From M0108 sp963841065 (lineage in GTDB: Bacteria; Pseudomonadota; Gammaproteobacteria; Chromatiales; Chromatiaceae), in assembly GCA_963841065.1 (NCBI GenBank), contig CAWJBI010000020.1, positions 62,001 to 126,000 of the forward strand: 64,000 nt of DNA, written 5' to 3'. Numbering within the stretch: the first letter of the stretch is position 1; each line of letters opens with the position of its first letter. Under the pieces are notes generated by a model. The model was not told the origin of the DNA. It worked only from the letters and a program-made list of their open reading frames with translations, and ran no database searches. The translations under genes and the position numbers were made by a program. Positions 46,275 through 55,492 of this stretch are shown one piece after another.

Positions 46275-47928
46275 CTATTCGCCCGTTGTTATGGCCTTCA
46301 CCTCGGTCTTGCCGGTGACGGTGTTGTTTGGAGCGTAAGTGTCATACTCGGCCGTCACCGTCGCCGTCCAGTTGATGGTGCCCGCTGCCTCCGCAACAAT
46401 CGGGAACGTGAAGCCCTGGGTGGCCCCAGCCGCCGCCAGGTCGGCGAAGTGAACCTGAAGGGGGTTCGGGCTGGCACCGGCCGCCAGGTCGGTGAACTCA
46501 AACGTCTCATCCACGATGTTCACCCCGTTCAATTCACCTACTACGGTGACCGACCCTGTCGCCTGATCCGGACCCGAGTTCGCCACGGTGACAATGCCCT
46601 CGCGTCCATCTTCATTGACGATCATGTTCACCGGCACCGCGAGACCGGAAGTCGCGTCGATGGAGACATCATAGGCGGTCTGGTGATCCCCGGTGCAGGC
46701 CAGCGGCGGTGTCGCATAGCCGGCCGGAATCGGGTTGTTGTGCGCGAACAGGATGACCGCGCGGGCATCATCGGCCGCCTGGGCAATGCCACCGATGTTG
46801 CCGCCGATGAAGCCAGGCAGGAAGTCGCTCAGAACGTCCTCGGTGCTGAGATCTGGCCACACCGTAGGCAGAATCCGCGCATCGCGGATCCAGAACAGCG
46901 GATCACCGTTGGGCTGGGGGCTTTTGTACAGGGCGAGGTACTCGAACCGACCCGGCTTCGGGTCCTCCACGGGAATGTAGGGGAGATAAGGGAGCGATCT
47001 GTAGGTCTGCCGGCGCCGGTAGCTATAATCGCTGTAATCCAGGAAGCACTTGTCAACCAATACCATGGCGCCCTTGTCCTCGTCCCTGTACTGGATACAG
47101 ATCTTTGGATCCAACACGGTCGTCGTTGCCACATCCGAGAGGCCCATGATCTGGTTCAGGTAGACCACCAGGTCCACATTGATCGCCCCCTCCTTGGACC
47201 CGGCTGCGCCGAGCGCTTTGGCTGCCGTGTCGAGGAAGCCGTAGGCAGCAAAGGGCTGCGGCAACTCGATTGTCGGATCGCCCAATTGGCCCTTGAGGAT
47301 CAACTCCTTGTAGATAGCCAGGTTCTGTAAAGGCGAGTCGACGGTCTTGGTAAAGTACTCTTTAGAGTCGCCGTCGCCGTCGCCATCGTTGATGTCGAGT
47401 GTCTGGTAGAGCAGCCGGCCGGCAGGGTCCAGTTGGATGCAATCGGCCGTGGACAGGCCGATGAGGACATCCTCCAGCTGCCGTGCCATCACGTCGTCCG
47501 GAGCCCGCGCCACGTTGATGCGCTCGAACTCGATCTCCTGCGTGTAGCTGGCGTAGCTCGGCAGCACCGTGCAGGAATACTGGTCCACGGGGATCAGGCA
47601 ATTGAGGTCATCAGCTGTCTTTTCGCAGTCGATGCTCACACCATCAACGTCAACAATGTCGACCCCGGCGGCGGCGATGGGCTGCAGGCAGAGCCCTCCG
47701 TGGACCACTAGCCCCGTTTCGGGGTCGATTACTTGCGTCGGCGTCGCTCAGAATGGGGACGCCGTACGCGTCGCGATACAGGACGATCAGGTCGCCATAG
47801 TCGGGCGAGCCGCCCCCGCCACCGCCACCGCCACCGTCGCCAGGAGCGGCAAGGACCGCCGCCGGACAGGCCAGCGTGGCCGCAAACAGGAAGGAGGCAA
47901 CGGGTTTGATCGATTCTCGGGTGCTCAT
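46275..47928 (-). CDS. Large exported protein with poly-Gly and a CARDB-like C-terminus; one indel
   Basis: About 551 residues. The signal peptide ends VLAAP, followed by nine or more glycines and SPDYGDLIVLYRDAYGVPI. A one-base indel near 47731 splits the frame; it resumes VIDPETGLVVHGGLCLQPIA. The middle has an acidic, possibly Ca-binding run (DINDGDGDGDSKEYF) and several cysteines. The C-terminal 120 residues (VTVANSGPDQATGSVTVVGE to WTATVTAEYDTYAPNNTVTG) look like a CARDB/DUF11-type beta-sandwich. No sorting signal is recognised at the end. Start ATG at 47928 has GAGGAG upstream. Surface or periplasmic location is inferred; function unknown. Confidence 0.75.
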
Positions 47929-48000
47929 GATTTCAACTCCTCTCCCCTGGTTAGTACTCGTCACAGCGGATCGCGGGGGGGAACCGGTAGGTATCATTCC

Positions 48001-48105
48001 GTTCCGAATGACTCCACTGCTGACAGGAATAGGAAGTATGGTGAGGTGAACTTAAGGTTTTCTTAAGGGTTCCGAATGGCTCCAATGCTGACAGGAATAG
48101 GAAGT
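48001..48105. repeat. 37-bp direct repeat pair upstream of the exported-protein gene
   Basis: 48001-48037 and 48069-48105 share GTTCCGAATG(A/G)CTCCA(C/A)TGCTGACAGGAATAGGAAGT-type sequence with two differences, 68 bases apart. They sit 73-177 bases before the minus-strand start at 47928, where a promoter or operator would lie. The second copy merges into the 42-bp repeat at 48093. Confidence 0.85.
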
Positions 48106-48134
48106 CCAACCGCACGGGCGGCTGGAGCGGGGCG
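48093..48134. repeat. 42-bp perfect direct repeat, copy 1 (IS91-end-like)
   Basis: Begins AGGAATAGGAAGTCCAACCG and ends GGAGCGGGGCG; identical to 48576-48617. This copy truncates the DUF47 fragment. Its core ACCGCACGGGCGG resembles ACCGCACGGCGG near 58377, beyond IS91 fragment C, so it is probably the IS91 3' terminus plus a few bases. Confidence 0.85.
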
Positions 48135-48369
48135 GCTCTTGGGCAAATGGGCGCCCAACCCATTCTTGATGGCGTCGGCCTCGTGCTCCTTGGCGAAGAT
48201 GATGCCCTTGGCCTTGACAATGCCCGCCTTGTCATTGGCGATCAGGGCCTCCCCCCTCGAACAGGCCCGGAACCTCGGCGACGCATTCGCCAACCACAAC
48301 CATGTACTTCTGCACTGGGCTGAAGGGGGAAGGCCCGAACAGCGAGGCGATGGGATTGGTACCTTTCAA
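48135..48369 (-). pseudogene. 5' fragment of a DUF47 (PhoU-like) phosphate-transport regulator gene
   Basis: The probable start is TTG at 48369 with GAGGAG 7 bases upstream. The peptide GTNPIASLFGPSPFSPVQKY, after one frame correction in a six-G run near 48254, continues LIANDKAGIVKAKGIIFAKE and HEADAIKNGLGAHLPKS. That is the N-terminal third of TIGR00153/DUF47 proteins, which normally sit next to pit phosphate permease genes. It stops at copy 1 of the 42-bp repeat, so the rest was lost. Confidence 0.7.
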
Positions 48370-48575
48370 GAGCTGACTCCTCAAAATGAGAGGAAGAGCA
48401 TGTTAGGCGGTCACGCTGGTGGGGTCAGGGATCGGACCCCGAGCCATCCCCGTCCACCAAGACCCAGCCGAGTCAAGGTTTATGTTCTACTATAGCGCTT
48501 CGAAATTTGTGTCGGGGAATCCTTACGAAACAGCAAACCTTTCGTCATTTTTGCTTGATCGAAGTCATCCTTTTG

Positions 48576-48617
48576 AGGAATAGGAAGTCCAACCGCACGG
48601 GCGGCTGGAGCGGGGCG
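48576..48617. repeat. 42-bp perfect direct repeat, copy 2
   Basis: Identical to 48093-48134. It lies 168 bases beyond the stop codon of IS91 fragment B, where the IS91 terminus is expected. Confidence 0.85.
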
Positions 48618-48784
48618 AGAAGTAGCATCGCCGGGAGGGGCGTGGCAAGCGCCGCGCGGGAACCGACGGGGAGGACGGGATTGGGTCGCCCTCTGAGGGG
48701 GCCGAGCGGGCGTGCGGGGCGGTTTGCCGGGGCCTGGGTGCAGGGAGGGGCGCGTCACCGGGGCGCGCCGGCAACGAAAGGGGA

Positions 48785-49554
48785 CTACCACGGCACTTCC
48801 TGGTCGAAGGCATGCTCGGGTGACGGTTGCGCCAGGGCCTCCCAGTCCGGTATGGCATCGACCGGCGGGTCGTCCCAGGCTGGCGGTCCGCGCGCGGGGG
48901 CGATCCGGGGCGGCTCGGCGGGCTCGCCGATGTGGTTGAGAATCCGCTGCACTGGAGCGGCCTTGGTAATGAAGGCGACGATGCGCCTGTCGGCGCCGCA
49001 GCGGGGGCAGACGAGCAGCAACGCCAGGAACAGACGCGCGATCAGCATGGCCCAGGGGTCGTGCGCCGAGGAGCGGGCCTTGGTCGCCGCGGCAGCGGGT
49101 GAAACTGGGGTTTTGGCCGCCGCCAGTGCCAGGGCCTGTCGGCACTGGACCCCACCGGCTTCGAGCGGCTCGAACACGCCGTCGAGGATGCCGCCGTGGC
49201 AATGGAGGTGGCGATGGAGTGACGCACCGAAGCGGTGGACGAAGCTCACCGCCCCGAGGCGCGCCCGCGGCGAGGCCCCTGGACTGCGCTCGCGCAGATG
49301 GGCCTCGACCACCCGCAGGAAGGGATGCCGTACGGCAGTGACCGCCGTGGGCTCCCGCTCCAGGTACCAGCGCAGGCGCTTGGGCACCGACAGCACCCAT
49401 TGCCGCACCGGCAGGGTGGGAAGACGTGATCGACCAGGTGGGCGGCGGTCTCCGCCATGCGCCGGGCGTTGCACGACGGGCAAACGCCGCGCCCCTTGCA
49501 GGAGAAGGCTATCAGGACGAGTTCGATCGCCTCAATACCCGCAGCGATACGCAC
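48785..49554 (-). pseudogene. IS91-family transposase fragment B, internally deleted
   Basis: The minus strand gives the zinc-finger start LIAFSCKGRGVCPSCNARRM, a frameshift near 49430, LPVRQWVLSVPKRLRWYLE and the HUH motif LHRHLHCHGGILDGVFEP. It then jumps, at about 49120, to DPWAMLIARLFLALLLVCPR and the C-terminus ...EHAFDQEVPW. The segment with the catalytic tyrosine is missing, so it is a defective copy. Closely related to fragment A over 49121-49498. Confidence 0.85.
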
Positions 49555-49670
49555 TCCAGCGAGGCAGGGGGGCAGCCCCCGCCAGCCTCAGCACCAAGGC
49601 CAAGGCCAGACCGGGCATCGGGCGCAGAGGGTCTAGCGGTCACTCCGTCGGTCGTTGATCCGCCGCACCG

Positions 49671-50306
49671 ATGAGGTTGGGTTACACTGCGACGTACGGC
49701 ACGGTTTTTCGCCTCACGACAGGATGGCAGAGCATACGGAAGTTCATCCTGCTGGCGTTCGCGCCACTGATGTTCACACCTGCGGTCCAGGCTGCTGGAC
49801 CTGCATGGGAGGGTGGCGGCCCCGGATGCTGGCCGGGATATGGCCCAGAATATGGGGCAGGCGGCCCCGGCTTTTGGCCGGGCTATCCCGGGTACGGCAT
49901 TGGAGGTCCTGGTCTTGGTGCTGGTTATGGTCCCGCTTATCCCGGTTTCGGAGTCGTCGGCCCGGGCTACTGGCTAGGTTATCCTGGATACGGAGCGGCT
50001 ATGCCCGGTGAGGGGTCGCGCCGGACGCGCTCCGGCAGCGATGTCCCACCCACGAGTGCCGGCGGCCCAGCGGACGGGACAGCCGGCCAGGCATCGGGCG
50101 GACGCGGACCTGAGGCCGGGCAGGAAAACACTCGCCCCGGCTCGGGGAGGCCAGGGTCGGGACGGTCAAGGCCCAATTTCAGCGGGCCGGCGGGGTTCGG
50201 CAATCGCGGCACTCGGCAAGGGTACGGCCGAGGCTCCGAAGGCTACGGGCGCGGCCCTTCCACGAGCGGGCCCAATCCCCGTCAGGAGCGGTTCCGCAGC
50301 GAGTGA
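49671..50306 (+). CDS. Exported Gly/Pro/Tyr/Trp-rich protein, sulfur-globule-protein-like
   Basis: 211 residues as read. A hydrophobic export signal IRKFILLAFAPLMFTPAVQA is followed by about 75 residues of Gly-Pro-Tyr-Trp repeats (GPGFWPGYPGYGIGGPGLGA, GPGYWLGYPGYG). A C-terminal half is rich in Gly/Arg/Ser and ends QGYGRGSEGYGRGPST and NPRQERFRSE. Sgp proteins coating sulfur globules of purple sulfur bacteria are small, exported and built of such Gly/Tyr/Pro repeats; this one is longer with a basic tail. The start is uncertain: about 20 residues precede the signal-like core, so an indel near 49720 is possible. Alternative: a generic glycine-rich cell-envelope protein. Confidence 0.6.
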   Translation: MRLGYTATYGTVFRLTTGWQSIRKFILLAFAPLMFTPAVQAAGPAWEGGGPGCWPGYGPEYGAGGPGFWPGYPGYGIGGPGLGAGYGPAYPGFGVVGPGYWLGYPGYGAAMPGEGSRRTRSGSDVPPTSAGGPADGTAGQASGGRGPEAGQENTRPGSGRPGSGRSRPNFSGPAGFGNRGTRQGYGRGSEGYGRGPSTSGPNPRQERFRSE

Positions 50307-50715
50307 TCCACGGGCGCCCAGGCCGAACCTCAGCGAAACGTTAAGTGTTGGGGCATCGTATCAATCTGATAACGCATGGGTTGCGTGCCCCCCTGAGGTG
50401 GGCGCCCGGCTTGCCGGCACTTGAACCTCTTCGCGAGTAGCGCGCGGGCAAGCCACGCGCCCACCGACTGAGCCGCGCGCTTAGGTCGCAGTGCCGTATT
50501 TGCCCAAGCCCGCACCTCATCGCAGGGCCGTGCACCGCCCCTGTAGGACAAACGACTAAAACCTCTTCAGTTTCTATCCGATACCGGCCTTTCGGTGCGA
50601 GGTATGGCCTTTCATCGGGTTACCGCGCTCGCGGCGAACAGGGGATTCCGACGTTCGCCCGCGCATTGCCTGGGGCATCTGCTCTCTTGGAATCTTCGCC
50701 AGACGGAGAAATGCA
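50307..50715. other. 409-base intergenic region
   Basis: No gene is recognised. Several GC-rich imperfect hairpins are visible (around 50395-50420 and ATACCGGCC-TTTC-GGTGCGAGGTAT near 50582). It must hold the promoter of the large exported gene starting at 50716, but I cannot point to convincing boxes. Confidence 0.35.
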
Positions 50716-53611
50716 ATGAAGACACTCAAAACGTAAGACCGTCGCCACGGCGGTTCTTCTCGTGGTCGCCGCCAGTCTCGCGGCGGACGATGGCCTGCTG
50801 CTGCGCAAGAATTTGTCGGGAACGCCCGATTCCGAGACGGAGTTCGCGGGCATCAACATGGCCAAGTTCTATGTGCCGGCTCAGAAGTCGGATGGGACGC
50901 TGCTGGACGGACATCGTCTACAAAGACTATTCCGGCTAGAAGAGCTGTTTAGTCGCACGGACGCCAAGCCGCTCGTCGTGAACTACACGGATGGTCACGT
51001 CGTTGGCGTCGACGAGGTGCCGGGCTTCATTGGACATGGACAGCGCGACGCCTGGGCCGCGGTCTCCTTCGACGATGGCGCCTCCTGGAAGCGGACGAAT
51101 CTGTCCAGATCCGGGACCAAGGAGATCACCATCACGACCGAAGGCAAGCCCTTCTACCTACTATGGCGACGTCACGCGCATGTACACCCACATGGCGGGC
51201 AACAAGGTCCTGGCCATCTGGATCAGCCGCCTGTGCGGCGGTGGCAAGCCCGCCTATCTGCTGGCCCCGACAGACGGAGACTGGTCGAGCACGGAGAACC
51301 CCATCGATCCGCTGACCGGCATGCGCTTACCAGGATCTCTTCGGCGTGCGCGGCAAGCAGGGCTACGTCGAATACACGGACGCCTGGGCCGCGGTGGGCA
51401 AGGTTCCTTACTCGTGCGTGTGGACCGCCCGCGGGACCATTCAGCAGGACTGACGACGACCGGCAAGTCGGTGAGTGCTGTGGCGCCTACCCGAGCGTCT
51501 GACCTCCGGGGTGCGCGACGCCCACCGGATCGAGGTGTCCTGCGCCCTGAAAGCCGGCTGCGCCGTGTCCTGGCAGGAGGACCCGGAAGGTCTACGCCCC
51601 GGCGACGGCGAGGGCCCCGGCGAGGGCTGGAGCGGCGCGGTGGCGCACAAGGGTACCGACGTCTGGTATAGCTGGATGGACTGGGCCAACTTCGACGCCA
51701 TGGACATCGACGCCGACGGCGATGCGGATGATCTCGACGACAGTGCTGGCGGACGGTGGGCAGACCCAGGATGGTGGTACCGATGACCATCCCGGTGCGG
51801 CTGACCGACAACGAGAAGTGCTCGCCCGATGACACCAAGGCATACTGCACGGCGTTGCTCGATCTCGACGGCGACGGCGCTGCCGACGACCTGATCTGCG
51901 ACGGCACCAACACGGTGACCTACGTGAATAAGCAGGGCGACACGGTCGAGGCCTGCGTTGCAGACGATGGACGCGTCTTCAACGGCCAGACCGCCGCGAC
52001 CCGGCCGCGTATCTCGCTGCAATCCTATAGGAAGGCCGGCGGCGATACCCCGGACGACAGCAGCGATGACGTCTATTCCGCCTGGACGGTCATCGCCTAT
52101 GAGGAGAACAAGGCCCTTGGTGAGCTCGACCTGGACGATGACGACATCATCGACGAGGCACCGGAACTGCCGGCCGAGATCGGTAAGAACGCCCGCTACG
52201 TGAGCTTCGAGCTCGGCAAGCCGGAGGTCATTCGGCAGAACCTGCAGCTCAATCAGCCCGCCGTGAATTGGGATGACGGCACGTTCACCGACCTGTTTAG
52301 CATCGATGCCATCAAGGACAAGCTGCTGGTCCGAGGCATCGCTCTACGAGACGGAGATCGCCCGTCGCGCGGCCCTGATGGTGCAACCCTGGGGCAAGGT
52401 GGTGAATTCGACCTCCAAGCTCTCGGCCATGCCGCTGTTCAAGCAGGGGATCATCAATCAGGGCGGACCCGCGGACATCATGGCCCGGCGCTTCGTCGCC
52501 CCCGCCGCGTTCAATCCGGCGGTGGATAATCCCTACGACGAAAAGAACATGGTCTGCGCAGAATGGCAGTTCACAGACGGCTCCAACCCGAACTATCTGG
52601 ACGGCCTCTGCATGTCGCCTGCGATCAACCTCTCGGCGTCGGTGCCGCTCACCTGTGACAGCGACTGCACCTATGTGGGAAATGAGGGCGTCCCGACAGT
52701 GGACCCGGACTTCGTCAACGACGACGGAACTTCCATCGAGGTGCCGAAGGTGCTGACCTGGGATCAGACAGCCGACCAGCTCGACGACCAGTCCTGGGAG
52801 AACCCCATGGACGTGGCGAAGGGTCACCGCGGCTTCCTGGACAAGGACTTCGTCATGCTGATGTACGCCTGGTCGCCCAACTGGAAGACCAACGCCATCG
52901 GCAAGGACCAGTACAACCTGTACGCGCGGCGGTCGTTCGACGGAGGCGTAACCTGGACCACCACCCCGGCAGCCCTGGACGGAAACGGCACCACCACCTG
53001 CGAGATCTTCCGCAACTCGACGGGCGGCCTGCTCTCGACCCCTGCCTGCACCACCTACGGGGCCGGCGCCTTCGAGAAGGCGCGGAATCTCTCGGTGTTG
53101 ACCAGCCTCAAGACCACGGTGCTCGACCCGCGCTACGCTCCCACGGGTAGCTTCGACCCGGACGGCGACGGGGTGCTGGACTTCCCGATCGTGCATGACT
53201 CCGAGGACGACCCCGACGACGTGCGCGACCCGTCACGCTACGCCATCGTCTACGAGACCGGGGACAACGCCACCGTGGCCCTGGGCGGTGAGGCCACGCC
53301 GTTGAACCTGTACTACTCCCAGGCCGTCAACTGGGGCGACAACTACACGGGCTTCCCGCACCTGTGGAACACAACGGTGGAGGAAACCCTCGGAGCAACT
53401 CCGCTGTACGTCATGCCCCAGTTCGACGGCATCGAGGCCAACAAGGACCTGCTCTCCGGGGAGGCGAGCCTGGAGATGACCCCGAGCGGCATGTTCCTGC
53501 AGTCCACCTGGAACCAGTGGCAGGAGACGGATCTAGGCGAGGTGTACAACAGCGACGCCTGGTACCGCCGCATCCTGTTCCTCGACGAGATCGAGAACCC
53601 CAACAAGGCCC
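50716..53611 (+). CDS. Large exported protein resembling 'choice-of-anchor O' family; multiple indels, 3' truncated
   Basis: About 960 residues in pieces. After a signal peptide (MKTLK..KTVATAVLLVVAASLA) comes DDGLLLRKNLSGTPDSETEF, then NMAKFYVPAQKSDG, DIVYKDYSG and SFDDGASWKRTNLS. Three dockerin/TSP3-like acidic runs follow (DIDADGDADDLDD, DLDGDGAADDLICDG, DPDGDGVLDF), and BNR/sialidase-like Asp-box repeats (ARRSFDGGVTWTTTP). The frame changes about eight times (for example an extra A at 50730, and near 50905, 51160, 51320, 51750 and 52335). The order of fragments is collinear, so one gene is present. The C-terminus ends at DEIENPNKAQQ, replaced by a transposase fragment; any anchor signal is lost. 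Function unknown. Confidence 0.7.
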
Positions 53612-53846
53612 AACAAGCCCGTCGCGCAGGCAGGCCCGGGCCTCCACCACCGCTACCGCAGCCACCGTCATGAAGATGGGCGAGGGGGGCTGCCGTCCGG
53701 CCTACAAGGGTCAATACGCCACCGACACCGCTAACCAAGTCATCGTCGGCGTCGCGGCGGTCACCGTCGGCACCGACATGGCGCAACCCCTCCCGATGAT
53801 CACGCCGGTCGAGGAGCGGTACGGACACCGCCCCGATGATGCGCAC
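53612..53846 (+). pseudogene. IS1182-type transposase fragment
   Basis: The plus-strand peptide RQARASTTATAATVMKMGEG followed by CRPAYKGQYATDTANQVIVG and TDMAQPLPMITPVEERYGHRP matches the central part of IS1182-family transposases (ARxSTTDPEAxVMKM..GGFRPAYN.Q.ATD). Only about 75 residues remain. It is joined directly to the 3' end of the large exported gene. Confidence 0.75.
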
Positions 53847-53913
53847 CCTCGCCTGGGCGCCCCGGCTACTGGGCGACGGGGAAGGTGCGCCCAGCGGAAG
53901 CGCAGTAACCGCA

Positions 53914-54233
53914 TAAGGCATTGACAATAAGGGATACCTTCGGTTTCGGCGTGAATCCTGCCGATTGAGCGCCCCCTTTCCCGATGACGGCTTCGTCATC
54001 GCTTCGCGGTCCGCCGCGCCGCGCGCCGCGCATCGCTGTCGCCATCACTGGCCGAAAATCGATTTCTTCACAACCTCTGAGGCGACTGGCCCGGCATCCG
54101 CGTGTAGCCGTGACACCCCCCGGCGTCGACAGCCAGCCTTGTCCAACGAGACATGGGCCCAAGGTGCGACATCGTCGGACCGCAGGACGCCCGCAAGCCT
54201 GTTCCGCCGCGAACCCCGTGCCGCTTCAGCCGC
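53914..54233. other. 320-base gene-free region
   Basis: Short frames only, none with family likeness. One inverted repeat, GATGACG-GCTT-CGTCATC near 53984-54001, could be a weak terminator for either side. Confidence 0.4.
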
Positions 54234-55464
54234 CTATTTCCCCACCCCCATGCCCGGCACACCGAGGCCCAGGCAGGAGACCATCTGAGTCTTGACGCGA
54301 TAGACGCAGGCCTCGCCGCCGCCGAGGTCCGTGCGGAAGCCGGCGCGGAAGACACCTTCACCGGAGGGATTGCGGGCGGTGACGTTACCGCCCTCGGACT
54401 GCTCGCTCTTGCCGATGGTCGCCACGGCCGATCCGGTGCTGTTGTACGCCGCGACCATGCGGTCCTTGCCGACCAGCCCGGCGGCTACGGTGCCGTCGGC
54501 GCTGAAGGCCTGGACGAGGCCGGTGCCGTCGCTCTCCGCCGCGAGCACCGCGGCATTGGTGGCGCCGCCGCTGCCGGCGAACACCAGGCCGGCCCCGCCC
54601 GCCGCGGGGTTCGATCCGGCGCCGGCCACCACCTTGCCGCTGTCGTCGAACAGGCGCAGGGCCACGCCGCGGCCGGGCATGGTGCCGAGGACGGCGGCGG
54701 GCTTGTCGCCGGCCGAGAGTTTCAGCCCGAACAGGTTCGTGCCCGATGCCCATTTCCACGGATTGCGACGGGTCCGACACGCTGATGGCCGGCGTCTCGC
54801 CGGCACTGGCCTCGACCCGCGCCCCGGACTTCGAGTTGCTGAGGACCAGGTGCCCGCCGTCGGTGGCCATCAGTGCGGCGACATGGCCGTCGGCGCTGTC
54901 CACCCCCAGGGTCGCCTTGCCGTCTTCCTGGTGTGTGAACAGCATCATGCTGCCCCCGGGCTTGCCGACGGCGAGGTTGCCCTGGATGTCCAGGGTCAGC
55001 AGCGCCTGACCGGCCGCGTCGAGTACGCGGAACGGCGCCCGCACGGCATTGCGCTCCGCCTCGAGCTTCGCCACCCGGGCCTCCAGGGCGGAGATGCGGG
55101 CCTCGTCCGGCGGTTTCGGTGTACCCGGCGGGGTGCCTTGTTGCAGCCGTGCGACGGCCTCTTTCAGCTCGGCGACGTCCTTCTTCAGGCCCTTGACGTC
55201 CTCTTGCAGGGCCTTGGTGTTCTTGTCGGATTCGATCATCCAGTCGCGGATCCGATTCACCATCAGGATGGTCGCCGTGCCGAGTTGCTGGAACTCGCTC
55301 AGCGCGGCGTCGCCGGTGCAGGGATAGCCGCCGAAACTGACAGGCATAGGCGAAGGAAGTTGCGAGACGTAGTCGAACTTCGGTGGCAGGTCCGCCGCGC
55401 GCAGCGGCAGTGCCAGGCACCCGGCCACCAAGGCCATCGCGCAACGCTGTCCAAATCGCTTCAT
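54234..55464 (-). CDS. Exported coiled-coil protein with Gly/Ala-rich beta repeats; one indel
   Basis: About 410 residues. The signal peptide MKRFGQRCAMALVAGCLALP ends near LRA. A coiled coil (about 80-140, KALQEDVKGLKKDVAELKEA and ISALEARVAKLEAE) is followed by repeated short units of the form FRVLDAAGQALLTLDIQGN, VGVDSADGHVAAL and RLFDDSGKVVAGAGSNP. These look like a beta-solenoid or fibre. A frameshift near 54745 (EMGIG to TNLFGLKL) must be corrected. No domain name can be assigned. It follows the VWA gene by about 28 bases and probably belongs to the same operon. Confidence 0.72.
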
Positions 55465-55492
55465 GTCGATGTCCTCGTGAACAACGGGTGGA

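Noticed and set aside
50716..53913. PEP-CTERM or other sorting signal on the large exported protein
   Set aside because: The C-terminus is replaced by IS1182 sequence and no Pro-Glu-Pro plus helix plus Arg cluster is visible in any frame.
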